A stretch of DNA of 64,000 nt from Campylorhamphus procurvoides (lineage: Eukaryota; Chordata; Aves; Passeriformes; Dendrocolaptidae), in the NCBI GenBank assembly GCA_013396655.1, contig WBMV01004231.1:186001-250000 (forward strand), in the 5' to 3' direction. Below the pieces are notes generated by a model. It did not search any database. It saw only the letters and a list, made by a program, of their open reading frames with translations, and was not told the DNA's origin. This document shows positions 26,590 to 39,900 of this stretch, piece after piece (the stretch's first letter is position 1; every line of letters begins with the position of its first letter). A program made the position numbers and the translations under genes.

Positions 26590-26960
26590 GAGGGCTGATA
26601 GACTATCGGGAACAGCTATACTTTGAGAGAGAAAAGCCTATTAGATCTTAATCCATCTGATAAGCATATTACTTCCACCAAAGCTGAACTGCTTTCGTAT
26701 TCTGTATAAATAATTTCATTTAGTGTAATTGATTATTTTACAGCAGGAACCAAGATAGATATTGTTGGAGGAGAATCAGCCTATTAGTCATGTTTTGGAG
26801 GTTGTTCTGGAGAAGACGGATTTCGATAAGCTCGAGCCAGTCTGAGCGATTTGTGGAGTAGATCACCAGCCAAGTTGTCATTGTGCAGCTTCTGTTCACT
26901 CCCAAATATCGGCTGAGCTGCTGTAGTTTGGTACAAGATAATAGCAGTAGCTGCACACAG
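26590..26960. promoter_or_regulatory. Candidate conserved non-coding element
   Basis: An AT-rich stretch that nevertheless keeps about seven CpGs, including three within 26817-26834 (ACGGATTTCGATAAGCTCGA). It carries several developmental factor-type cores, such as TAATTGATTA near 26727-26736. It lies well inside the long intron, far from splice sites. This mix of retained CpGs and homeodomain-type cores is typical of conserved enhancers in large introns, but conservation cannot be measured here. The function is inferred. Confidence 0.25.
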
Positions 26961-28403
26961 AAACCAGCTTCTCAGTGATGTAGCGAGCTGTCATCATGCC
27001 ATGGTCTGGGACGGTGTTATACCTTCAGAAAGTGTTAGGCAATCCACGCAGAAAAGCTGGAAAAGGCAGCGTTAGTTTTGTTTCTGCAGAGTGTGATTTA
27101 TGGGTGCTGCAGATGGCAGAGCATGTCAGGAATATTTGGTCCCTGGTCTCAGGTGCTCGGTGGGTACTGCAGCAGCTGGCTGCTCACCCGTGGTGTGGTG
27201 GGATCTGTGCTGCAGCAGGGCTTGGAGGAGAGTTATCCAGGGCAGAATGGGATGGAATGGCCTCGCTGCAGTGCAGCAGAATTTATTTTATGCAATTTTC
27301 ATAGTGTAATGAAAAGATCAGCATGGAACAATATTTGTCTATCTGTTTCGCTTTGGTCCTTCCTTATTCTCCCTGCTTCTTGTCTTTTGGGTTTTTTTCC
27401 TTGCCTTTGTATAACTTTTTTCTCCTGTCTGCATGATTACACATTCACCTTTTGTTTATTGCCATCCCACAGCAAATGGAATCACACACTTCTCGGTGAA
27501 ATGTGTTTCTGCCAAAGAGCATGAAGCCTTGTTTGTGTGTGAGGACTTCTAAAGGTTCTGTTTAAAAGAGCAGGTTAAGCATACGTATAATCCATGTGTG
27601 GGGACATTTCAAGGTTGTAGAAATCCAGAATTGGTTTTCACACTCAATATTTAAACTTCAGCAAGAGGAACAACTGTTTTCATCGTGGTGGGCTGTGACA
27701 GCAGGATAACACACCTTTAGCAGAAAGTAATTTGAAAAGGTATTTTTCCATGAGGGAATGCTAAACATGTTTTTAATTGTACCATAAATATGCCTTTGCC
27801 TTTCCAATTCAAGCTATATATGCATGGGAGGCTACAGGGTGCCAAAGGGCTCTCCATCACGGTGTATTTGCCCCTCAAAGCAGTCCTGAAATACAGATGT
27901 AGCCCTGATGAAGTCGTAAAAGCTCTTTGCTATCTCTCCTTAAACACATGAAGAATTAGAATTTGGTGCATAGTAAAAGTGGGTTTGGGTTTTTTTAATT
28001 TGCATAAATTCCAAAAGGCTTCCAGAGCATAATGAAAGTAAATGTAATAGTTCATTATGACCTAGAGAAAGGAAAAGAATATGACATAGTTGAAGGGTTT
28101 GAAATAGGATTTTCTTTCTTTTTCTTGGCAAAGCTGGGTGTTGTGCTGCCCACAGGCTCAGCAGTGCTGGAGACTGAAGCTTATATTTCAGGTAGGTTTA
28201 GTTAGTTATGGAAAAGACACTGAATGAGCTTCCCCTGCGACTGTGGCAGCAGCTCAGACCCTTCTAATGAGCAAAAAGTGGCTCTGGAGAAATACTCCTG
28301 AGTGGAAATACTCATCAGAATGCTAACCAGGAGTTGGCTTATGAGCAGCCCATGGGCTCTTTGCAGAACATCTTGTCAAACCATTATCTATGCCAGATTT
28401 GGG

Positions 28404-28422
28404 AAAAAAAAAAAAAAAAAAA
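28404..28422. repeat. Poly-A run, 19 bases
   Basis: Nineteen consecutive A followed by GAAAAAC. I looked for a retroposed copy upstream of the run, as a tail would imply, and found no recognisable SINE or processed gene, so it is called simple sequence. Confidence 0.9.
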
Positions 28423-31400
28423 GAAAAACAGAAATAGTGCAAATGGTTCTTGCATTTGTAGAAGTGAGTCTGTCCCCTGTCACCCTGTACACAGCTTGCT
28501 GCAGAACATATTTTGGAATCGTGGCATACACTAAATTGTGGCAACGTGGACTTTGGTTATGGCTGTGGGTTATTGTCCACCAGAGCACAGCCAAATTGTG
28601 GGGCTGAGCACCAGAAACCCTGGTTTATGCTCAAACCTAAACTGTAAAGTGAGTCTCATTGCTGACTTCATTCTTCCTGCTCTGCTGCTGTCTCTGAAAT
28701 GCACTTTTTTCTTTGTGTATTTTTTAAATGGAGCGAGTTAAACATCTGGTACGAAAAAGGTGTATGAGTTCAGATTTTCAGCTAGCGAAAGGAAAATTAG
28801 GTCTGATGAATTAGTATCAGAAAAAATACTTGAATTAAGGCACAGTCTAGACTGTTTCTGAGAGTTAGGTGGTTTTTTATATTGCAACCAAAAGGTGAAA
28901 ATTTACGTTACAGAGATTGCTAAGGAATAAAGTAAAATTCATGTATGTGTGGAGTGTTGTGTATGTGTTGTAGTTGTGTCTAAGGTCAACACTGGGTTTA
29001 CTTGTTCCTCGGATTTCAAACTGTGGCTTTCAAGGAGGGGGTGAGTTTGCCTCATCTACAGCGAAGCATGCAAATATAGCAGCTCCAATTACAGACAGCT
29101 GTGAACAGATACACACATCTTTATTGTGATATTCTTAAACCAAACTGCATGCAAAAATAAAGGCAAACCCCACCTGGCTGATGGTATCTCATAGAATTAC
29201 AGTGGCTTTTCCTTGACAGGCTTTTGTGCTCCATCCTGCAAGGAAGGGAAAAGATGGTGAAATGACTGATAAGTAGTCATGGATTTATAAGAGCACATCG
29301 ATGGATTTGATTGGGATAGATAGGGAATCAAAAATCAATTAAAGGCTGATCATTGTTTCTTCCACAAATTGATTTCAGATTTTGGCAGCATTTAGGAAAT
29401 GTTCTGCCAGGTTAAATGAGCTTAGCAATGTTAAAAAGCAGGCAAAAATACAGTCATCATCCCTTGGTGCAATCTTAAATGCCTGAAGTGAAACATGAGA
29501 ACAAATCATAGCTTTGCCCTCTTGTGCCCATTTTTTTTTCTTTTTTTTCCCCTCAGACATATTTTGTTTGCACTCATTTGTTAAAATGTTTGACATGGGT
29601 TTGGATGTGGATCCTTCTCCTTTTATACACGTGGTCACAATATTTTAGTGCTCATTTCTTCGTGTGAATCACAAAAGGGTTCATTATTAAGTTCCAAAAA
29701 CATGTGTCTCTATTATATCACCATGTTGAGGGATTGTTAGTTAGTCCCACAAATTGTCTGATCTCTCTGACTGTTGTGGAAAGGGCAGAAAGGAGAAGCT
29801 TGAATTGCAAGCAGGAGGAAGAGGCGAGGCGAGGGTCGGGCACGCTAAGGTGCTGAATGCCTTCTGCAAACTTTGAGCCTTCCTGCAATTCAGGGTGAAT
29901 TGAAAATATTCTGTACAGCTGAAAATTAGATCTTTTATACCCAGAGAAATGAATACACTAAATTCTAAAGGGATTAATGACTCCAATGTGCTTATAAAGA
30001 AAGAAAGTAAAAATATTTACTTTAGAAAGTATGGGAACTGAGGAGTACTGTTAGTAGGCAAGGAGAGGTCACCAGTGAGAGCTGAGAACATGTAAATATT
30101 ATCCAGCAGCTCTATAAAGGAGGAAAGTTGAACATGCCTTTGGAGATGGGTAATTGTTAAATACTTTCAACTGCTTTATGAAAACTATGAAAGGTTTTTC
30201 TTTCAGGAAGGAAGGAGGACAGACTTCTCTGTAAAGTTGCCTAAAAGCAAGAATTGCAGTCTAGTATGCAACACTGTGCCTTTGTGTGGCCAAGGAGATC
30301 TTCTTTTGTATGACACAAGTCAAAATCTAACCCAGCAAAAGCTTATTCTAAATAAATGTGTTTATGGCTGAAGCGAGAAAGGACTAGAAATTTTGAACTG
30401 TAAAATACAGCTTACACATTTGGTGAGTTTGGAAATAAGACTTTGGGCAATCTGGGGCCCTCAGCAAGGCAATAGTGTCCGTGTGCCCCCTGCCCCACCC
30501 TGCCCACCCCAGCCTCTGCTTGCAGGTCACAGCATCCCTCCCCAGAGCTGCAGAAGTTTCATTCAGAAGGCCCAGGCAGATTTAGGACTACAGAGTCATA
30601 AATTGTACTTCCTTCTGAAACTTCAGCCAGGAGCAAAAGTAGATCCTCAGTCTAAATATCTTTAAAAATTTGGCCTGGCAATCCTTTTGGTGGGTTTTGT
30701 GATGTCATGTACATTATCACTGCTGCCATTAGATGCAAGTGCTGAAGCCAAACATAACTATTACTGTTTTTAGCCACATCAACTGTAAATAAGGAACCTT
30801 TTTGTAATGTGCAGCATAAAAGCAAGTGAATTTCAAAGTGAAATGGTTTTGGTTAGTTGTGAAAAGAGAGGAGAAATGGGCATATTTGCACATACTGTCC
30901 CTCTTGTCAGAGGTAGGATGTGGGTGAACGAGTGTGTTCCCAGCTTTGGTGAATTATGGTGAACTGGTGATAGGGTGAAGGCAATTTTCTGTAGGTGCCC
31001 CACTGCTGGTAAAGCCCAGCTGAGACACAGTCTGGATGTGCCCCAACAAAGCCTTCAGACATGTCTTCAGGAATTGCCACGTGAGAGCAGAGCCCAGAGA
31101 ACAGGCTGTGCACGGGGGTAGTGCTTGTCCACCACAAATGCACAAGAATTCATGTTGTGTTAACCTTGTTTAACTGCAGAATACTTGTTATGGTTACCCA
31201 AATATTACCACACATTACAAATATGAACAGGCATGGTAAAATGGCTCTGTAGACCCTCACCAGTGCATTTGTCTGTGATGACTTACCCATGTGCCCGGGT
31301 CATGATTGCACAGGCATAGACATGGATTTATCTGGCTGCAAACACCCAGCACTTAGGCATCCGGTCTGATTTTCTCTCAAAAATTTTAGACTGCAACCTT

Positions 31401-34400
31401 TGAAAAGGGACAGTCAGAACTATCAATTATTTAATAAAGGTAAAAGCCTTTTGGGGACAGGGATAATAATAAAAGTAATTACTAATGGAGTTTTGACAGA
31501 TTAAATGGACTCTCCAGATGATGTGAGATTTAGCTCTTCCCTGGGTCAGTATTGGTGATGAAATATTTGGATGTGTTTTTCAGTGGTATCTGTCAAACTC
31601 TCCTTTTTACTTTCCACATAGCCATTCACCTCAAGCAGTCCATGAATAAGGAGAAAGAAAATAAAAAATAGTATCTAATTTAAAAGGCCTGACTATATTC
31701 TTGCAGTATCCTGAGGGTTTGACAGCACCTTTAAGGCCCAACTCCTCTTACTTAATAAATTCTGGATGTAAAACTTCAGTTCTACTCGTTATATTAGAAA
31801 AAGTTTGGAACATTAAGTTTAAGAGGAGTCCCTTCTACAAGCTCATTTTTCGCTAACTGTCTTTGCTGTAGAAATGTACATTACATCAGTGTGGAATGAA
31901 AGTTTTTGCCCCGTGGCAACGGGATATTACTTTTACTACTCTTAAGTTCAGAAGTGAGGCTGTAACGTGAGGAAAAATGAATATCAATGTCACAGAACTA
32001 CCAAAATAATATTGAAGTGCTTTTTTAGCTGTACATTTCTGATACATGCCTTGATACAAGGAAGGCAGCAGCTCGCTCAGCTGTGCACCTGGGGCTATGC
32101 CCTGTTGCTCTCAGGCACAGTTGCTTATCAGCTGTGAGTACATAGCATAAGGCTTTGTGGTCAGTGGGGTGATGCTGCCAGAAATGGGGTGTGCTGGAGT
32201 GCTCAGCTCTATTAGGGATGTAAGGGTTTTGGGTTTTTTTTGCTAAAGGCCATTGGAGAAGGAAGAATAATGATTTTTGTGCGCTCAGGGGAAGCATGGG
32301 TGCAAGAGAAAGCTGTGTTAATGCAGTGACTTCATTGTACTTGCAGCAATGCAAGTAATATTTAAGCTATGAGTTAATTTTCATAAAGCATCTTCATGTG
32401 ACCTTTTTTGCTTTCTGTTCTTTGTGAACATATTTCAATGAAGATAACATCAAGCCCCATCAAGAATGTCGAGAAATCCTGCACCTTCTACAGTGCTCCT
32501 TAGTGAGCTGTGCTGCCCAGGGCCCCTTCCCACTGCTGCTCTCTGCTTTGCATTTGGCAGTAAATGCCCTTTGGCCAGGCAGCACTGGTTTGAGCTGTGG
32601 TCAGCTGGCTGTGGGCAGCTCCAGAGTGACATTCAGGGATACATTGCCCCAGGCCAAGATTCAGCTGTTCTGGCACAGCTACATCCCCAGGGGCTGCCAG
32701 AGAGCTCTGAGAGTTTACAGCACCCAGTGAGTCCTGATCCAAGTTTTTAACGATGCTTCCCTTCATTATACATTACATTTCTTCTTGACTTATGCCCTAT
32801 GGTATATATTATTGATCTCTTCTCTTGACTTCACTGACCGTATAGTAATTTGTCTTCTCTTGCTTTCCTGACCACTCACAGAGCATGTCATTATTAGCTC
32901 CTTGTCTCCCCTTCTTTTACTTTTCATGTTGCTGTCCTTCCTTTTTTCTCTTACCATTGTCTCATTCAATAACTCACTCTTCACAGTGTCCTGACTTGCC
33001 AAAATCAACATGATAGAACAGCCCTTTTGCAATATGCAGCAGTGAAATTAAATTCTTCAGTTTCACAGCTAACCAGAATAAGCTACTTTTTATACAAAAT
33101 TGATTTTTCTCTTTCTAGTGACTGATGCTAGAATCTTAGCTTTTCCCAGATTTAATGTTTAAATTGCCTTGGGCACCTTCAGGTTCCTTAGATGGCTCGT
33201 GCTTCCTGGGCCCTTTGGGGGAGCGAGGGTGGTCGCTGTTTCCCAGCCCACACCTCCTCAGCTGCTCTGCTGTGAGCTGCTGGCTCTTGGAGGTTCTCAG
33301 TGCTCCCCTGGGCTTCCCCCAGCTCAGGAAACTCCCTCATACACCACAAACCCCTATTCCACTGCAGAACACACCTGAACTGGAGCTGATTGCCTCAGCA
33401 ACCACAAAGTATTTAGTAAACAAAGTTTGTACTCGTTTTTAATGACTATTTTAAGACATGCAGCATCCATGTTTCCTCTTGAGAGATTTGCATGAAGTCT
33501 CAGTGAGGCTGCTGTACACTTTCATCAAGTTTTGGAGAACACTTCACTGCCCAGTGCAGTGTGCAGTAGTTCTAGGGTGTTATCCCCTGAAAACCCAGCC
33601 CATAACATAAACTGTATCTCAATCTTACCCAGCCACCTCCATGTCTGCCAGCTCATGTCTCAAAGATGTTCTGCGAAGTTCCCACTGAGATCTGCAAAAA
33701 TGTTCTAGACTAACTCAGATTACTTTGAATTAACAGTGTAATGAATTTAATTAAAATACATTAATGTCACTTCAGGCTTTTAGCTGTGGTTTTAAGAAAT
33801 CATGGGGGAATCAAACTGCCAACATACCTCAAAATATGTCTCAGACAGGTTGGAAGATACAATGAAGAGTAATTAGAAGCACAAACAGAAAATGCAGTGC
33901 TGTTACCACTGCTGGGATGGGCCACTGGTTTAAGGAATCAAGAACATTACAGATCTGATTTGAAATTCCTTTTGCCAATTTTCAGGTATCCAAAGAGAGA
34001 GTTCAGCTAGCACATCCCACGGTTGGCATCTGACTCGGGCAGGATGAATTGCCCTTGGTGATTTCTTTCTGTTTTCCTCGGCTAAAGGGTTAATCTGAGC
34101 ACCTCACCGAGATGGTGCACCCAGTGCTTTGGTGACTCATGTTTTATGAAGGTGTAACATGGGTCTGAGTTTGAAAGGACAAGAGCACAGGAAGCAAAAT
34201 GTAATTCCCACATGAAAGGCAAAATGCCAACCGAGTGATTTGGGCTCTGAGTGTCCCATTACTTATCCAGGTAAAGATAAAAGCATAAGAAGGTATGAAA
34301 CAGCTTGGCCTGATGCTGGTTTCTCAGCTGAAATTTCACAGTTGTCATTACAATGCTGGTGTCCTCTCTGTTCTGTGCATTCAGGTTGAGTTATGATGCC

Positions 34401-36185
34401 AAGGTTCAAATGGTCCTAAATCTTCAGATTTTCCCCAATTTTTTTGCAAACTTCAGTGCTATTTGAGTGTTTAGTGTCATTATGGATACACAGAAAAGCC
34501 AAATCCCAGTCCAGGCTGCTTTGACATTTCGGAGTGGTTTTGCTGGTGACTTTACTTTGATCACACAGATTCTGTGACTTCAGAGATTAAGAGATTTAGG
34601 TTTACAAGGTGTGAGTTGTCAGCTGGCATTCAGTGGGCTCTTCTGAAAATCACAGAGGTGCCTACAGTTAGCCATTTATACTGCTGGGAATATCCCGGAT
34701 GAGCTTCCTTGGATATTAATTCCAGACTAAGCAGTTCACACCTGATTTGGAAAAAAACTACCAGCTGGTAGCAAACTGATCCCTTCACCATGAGCCATCT
34801 GCCCAGCACTGAGAAATGAACTGTGGTATTGCCAGTTGTAATTTGAGAGCTCAGAAGCAGCAGACTGAACACAGTTATATGAATATTATGATCCCAGAAC
34901 TCTGTTATCTACTAGGTGCATCCATATCGATAAGTGGTTATTATTCTGTTCTGGTTGGCTGACATTTATGGGTTTCAGGATTTAGGCTGTGGTTTTCAGT
35001 TCAGTTAAATCAGATGTCTGCAAATAAGCATCTGTTATGTTTAAGTTTCCCAAAGCCTTTCTTTCAAACCTGTTATTTTCTCGGAATCAAATGCTTAGCT
35101 CAGCAGAGCCCAAAAATGAAAACAAACTCCAAACGGTCTCCACAGGATATTTTGTGACAAAAATCTCTTCGAAATGATAAGTACAAGCCATGACTGGGAT
35201 AAAATGCATGTATCAATATTTATTATTTATCCAGAACTTTCTAAAAATCAAGTAGTTATAGAGTACTAAATTTTACTGCAGAAGCCTTGAATTTTAGTTT
35301 ATTTTCTTTGATAGTCAGGAGGATAAATGATGTGAGGGAAGACCATGTTATCATGCTTTTCCATTTCCAGATTCCTTGCAGGTTGGGAGGGGAGGGTTTC
35401 TTATCTGCTGCAGGTGGGTGAAGTCTGGCTGGGGATGTCCATGGGGCTGCCTCTGCTTCACCTCACAGACCCTCAGCACCTTTCAGCCATGCCAGAGTGA
35501 CAGTTCCTGCTTGCTGGAGTATCCTGTCTTGGTTTAGTCAAGGATGGTCTTGAAAAATGATGCTGAACCTTTCTGCCTCAGTTCTTTCTCGCAGTCAGTC
35601 AGCTACTGTGAACTGGGGGAAAAAACAGTATATGGTGATGCTGAAAAAAAAAATCAAATGAACCTTTAGTAAAAATCCTCAGAGGCACTTTCTCATCTGG
35701 TGCAGATGTTGGATTTCTTATAATGTCATACAGAAAATAATATGGAAGACTTTTAATATTTTGAAAGGTTTCTAGAAGAGGATAGAGGAAGAGATATTTT
35801 GATTGAAGAATGACATTTAGTGATGCAAATTCTAATAGTGAAAGAACAAAGCAGGTGAAATCAAGAAAGTTAAAACAGCTGGAGAGTTTGTGATAAATAC
35901 TCTTCTATGGTGATTTCACAGGTTTTCCAAGGCCTCACATTCCAGATTTGCAGTGCAGACTTCCATAATTATCACCAAAGATTTGAGCTGTAGATCTTCC
36001 CTGTGCTTATTCAGTAAAAAATTTATTTCAGTGACATTTTTATCTCTACATTAGATGGAATCAGAAGTGATGATTGATGAGTGCAGTCCTGGCAAGTTAA
36101 TTGAATTGTGCCAGTATCTGGTTTAGATGGTTTTTAATATAGTGTATTTAAAAATGACTTAATTTTCTCTTGAAAATTATTTGGA

Positions 36186-36227
36186 TTTATTTATTTATTT
36201 AGTATCCTAGAGATGGAGGGGGGGGGG
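36186..36227. repeat. (TTTA)n run followed by poly-G
   Basis: About four ATTT units span 36186-36201, and a 10-base G run lies at 36218-36227. Both are short and likely to vary in length. Confidence 0.8.
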
Positions 36228-36577
36228 TTGTCTGTATGAGAGGCCAGACAGGAAAGAAGCAACGTGATATCATCATGTAAATAATCAATAGTAGTTGCAG
36301 TATTAACAAGGTCTATTGAATTGTCTTCAAGGGCCTTCTCTAATTATCTCTGCAAACTGAATTAGCAAGATGGTTTTACTAAGTTTTTTGGTTTTTAGTG
36401 GCAGCTGCCTACCCAATTATATATATTCATTAACTTTACTATGATTTCATTAACTGATGTACATTGAGTGCCTGTTAAGCAACTTGTGCTGATGTTCCTA
36501 GACAAGCAGTGATGTATCTTCTGGTGAGCACACTGACCAGCTGATTGGTCTGCATGAACTGGGGTTTATGTATATTT

Positions 36578-36960
36578 TCAGTCTGTCTTTACTTGTGAGC
36601 GGTACCAGCTGAACGATAAATGTAAGAAGGTAATTAAGCTGGTTACTTTAATTATTTTTAGTTTCAACTGTCTCTCAGAACCACAAACCTGGCCAACCAG
36701 GCAAATGAGCGTTAATGAATGAAGCCACATGATTAAAACATCTGTCACTGTCCTACCAGGTCGATTGAAAGCCTGGATTGGCTGCGCACTCCGAGCGTGA
36801 CGATTGCTGTGGAAAGCCAAATAAGCCAGAGTTAATGTTCTCCTAATCCTTCGCCTGTTGAGTTGACAGTGATGGGTAGCAAACATGCACCAATGAGCAT
36901 TAATGAAGTCACTTTTAGATTGGTTCAGCACAGGTTTTTCAGGCTAATTAGGTACACAAA
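36578..36960. promoter_or_regulatory. Candidate conserved intronic enhancer
   Basis: This is the strongest candidate regulatory stretch in the intron. It combines nine CpGs (for example CTGCGCACTCCGAGCGTGAC near 36782-36801) with many homeodomain cores: TAATTA at 36631, 36649 and 36945, and further TTAATG or ATTAAT cores near 36712, 36832 and 36899. TTATTTTTAG at 36652-36661 fits the MEF2 consensus YTA(A/T)4TAR, which is relevant for a muscle gene but common by chance in AT-rich DNA. CpG retention in AT-rich sequence argues for constraint. The 117-codon open frame on the - strand (36578-36931) lacks protein motifs and is probably a by-product. The function is inferred from composition and motif content only. 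Confidence 0.35.
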
Positions 36961-39900
36961 AATGTTAATTTAATCAAAGGAACATGTATTCATTAAAGAA
37001 GGTGCGGAAGATAACTGAAATGGAGAATTAGCTCAGTCAAGAGGTAGACTGTAACTCCTGACTAAATTGTCCGGATTATAAAAAGAATTATGTATTTATG
37101 TACAGTTCTTTTTTTTTTTAAGTACAAATGCATGGTTTTATTTTTGTGTATCAATGGATTTACACCAGGAATCAAAACTATCTCCCTGTAGTTCTGTATA
37201 TTGCTGGAGGGAGCAGGGAGTTTAGAACTCAGAAACAGAAACCAGGGAGTGAATGAGATGTTTGTGGTGCATTCCAGATGGCATAAAACACACTATCACA
37301 TTACTGCTCAAATGAGATTGTTGCTTTCTTCATGGGACTTTACTGGGCAGTGGTGCAGCGGGGCTGTGTTTGATTTTGCCTGGTCTTCCTTGGTACGTGA
37401 CTAATGTGCAAGTCACAAATGGAACAATTGTTTTCATACTATAAGATTTGTAAATGTGTTGAGTGTCCTTTAGGTGCAGATCAGGAAAAAGCAAGGAATA
37501 GATTTTTCAGCTGTTAAGAAGTAAAATACAGCACAGAGTGTCTTTCCTTATCATATTGTATGTCATCTAAATCCAATAAAAAGGAAAGGTGACTCTCTAA
37601 GATCACCTGGATAGTGTAGCACAGAAAATAATTAAAATATTTATTAGAGTTATTTTATATTTTAACATTCTTCCTGCACACTATTTAGATTTTGGATTTA
37701 GATAAAAATTGTGAACAACAGTTTATGTTTGGAGATTTATACTGTTTGGGTGCATTTTTAATATTGTCCTTATCCTGAAACCCACTGTCTGCCTTTAGTT
37801 CTCTCCATCCCACCACGCAGAGAAGTTGATGCTGATTGATGCAGCATTTCCCACAACATGATAGTGTCTGTAATTGTACAACGACACGTGATGACCCATG
37901 AGAAAAACATCTGGGAACAACAGATGTAGGTGCAGTCTCAGTGTTTCACACAGCCTGTTCTGAGGGATTGGCCAGAGCAAACATTATTTAAGGCATAAAT
38001 ATTTTAAATAATTACATATAATTAACTGTGTAGTGCTTTAAATGAAAGAATAATTATCACCTATTACTGTGGTAGATTGTATTTGTGGTATTTCTTTTAA
38101 TGGCTGGAAGTTTTTTGTCTTATTCCTTCTAAGAGGATGGAGTGTTACAGGTCAATTATATACTACATAGAATGCATGGTTGGTTGGTTGGGAAAATGTC
38201 TGGAGAGAAGGAATATCAGCACGTGCTGGCATCCATGGATTAGTTTTCTTTACATCATAATTTTCAGTGTAATGGTTAATGGGACTATCTAAATTCCTTT
38301 AATGTGTATTGTGCTGTGAAGGCAAGTTAGCAATTATCTGTTTTATTGTGTTTGTTTGTTTAGTCCATGGTTTCTGGGATTGGTCTTCTAGGACAGCAGA
38401 TGGTAGAAAGGAGATTGAGGTAGAAATTAAGGTTTCTTGTTATAACTAACAGTTTTTATGGATTGCAATAGAGGTTTCATTTCTGTGGTTAAACAGCATA
38501 AACAGTTTTCATTAGCATCTAAATTTAACATAATTTTCAGGAACATGCAAGTTCTGGTAACTGAAGATGATGATTGATACTGATCTAACAATGAAGGAAG
38601 AAACAATTAAAATGCTGAAAGTTAAATTTGGGAAAGAGACAAAGATGAAGCTTTTTAATTTGCAATAAGTGAATCAACAACAGGCATGACTTTGGAAATG
38701 TAAATTTATTTTTTTTTAAATGGTTATGAATAAATTATGCAGCAGTACTGTGAGGTGTTAACAGAGCCCATGTAACTGGGGCACGTGGGCAAGGCAGTCC
38801 TGGAGAAACGTATGAAGGAATCCACACTGGGTTCTTGCTTCATATAGTGAAATATGTAGATGTTTTGAACCATGGCACGTGGGCCTTTTCAGGTTAATAA
38901 AAAACATAATTTTGAGAAAGGAAATATTAACTAATTGTTTGAGTTCTAGCTAAAGGCACCTAAAAGATTTGGCTGTAGCTCCTGATGTTTTGCAGGTTCA
39001 TCTACATGCCCCATGTTGCATGTGGTATTGGGGCAACCCTCACTGTCTCATTTGGGGGAAGTTAAGGAAATTTGTTCCCCTGAGAACTGCAACAAGAGAT
39101 CTTGTACACCATGGGGGAAGATGTGGACTGCATGGCTCTGGGGCTCTGGCAGAGGGGATTGGGTTTTCCTTTCTGTTTTAGGGGATCAGAGACATTGTAA
39201 AGGTTTTCAGAAGACACGTGTCATGTAGTACCTGCTTCCCACGGTGCTGTCATGGAGCACAGAGGGTGCCTTTTGGCCACATACAGCTGGAAATACTTCC
39301 CTTCTTTTATGCTGATACTAGAGGTTGGCAAGAGCTGATCATGATGGGAGTCTTGTGTTAGATTCAGTGTGAGTTGTTAATGCTTTCTGGCTGCGTTAGC
39401 AGTGCTAGTTGGATGTTCTGCAGCTCAGCACAGCCTTGTCGTGGCTGCTCCTTGGCTTGGCTCTTCCACTTGGCACTGCAGGTGCCATAATTCATTACTG
39501 TACTAGGGAGAAGGAAGGGGGGAAAGAAAGACAGTTGGCAAAAAGGAGTCCTAGGATCAATGACATCAGGAAGTCAGTGGGTGTAAAGGATAAAGCATGA
39601 CCTTCGTGACTGATGCTCCTCCCAGCTCTCCACATCAGGACTTCTCCATCCCCTGGAGCTCAGTGAAGCATCTCTGTGTGCTCACTGCAGAGAGATGCCC
39701 TGCAAGGGAGGCAGAGGAGCAGGGGCTGGAGCCCATTCTGCAGCATTCAGGATTATCTCCTGCCTCAGTGTCTTCACCTCACTGCTGTAGCCCTGCTCCA
39801 CTTCTCTACAGCTTCTCTGCAATATGGCCCAGGGAAGGGAAAAAACAGTGTCTTTCTGTTAGCAGGAGCCAAAACAGGTGAAATGATAAGGTACTAGTTT

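Larger units (their letters stand above)
26961..36577. other. Intron interior with simple repeats only
   Basis: Non-coding intron sequence. It includes a poly-A run (28404-28422) and an A/T-rich end with a (TTTA)n and poly-G pair at 36186-36227, listed separately. GC is locally higher at 30480-30560, 32480-32720 and 33180-33340, giving overlapping open frames on both strands without protein motifs. No transposon or RNA gene was recognised. Confidence 0.6.

Noticed and set aside
27078..27524. 148-codon open frame on the + strand
   Set aside because: Two other + strand frames overlap it in the same place. The C-terminal hydrophobic residues come from pyrimidine-rich intron sequence.
28404..28422. 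Poly-A run as the tail of a processed pseudogene
   Set aside because: The upstream sequence shows no coding similarity and no target-site duplication was seen.
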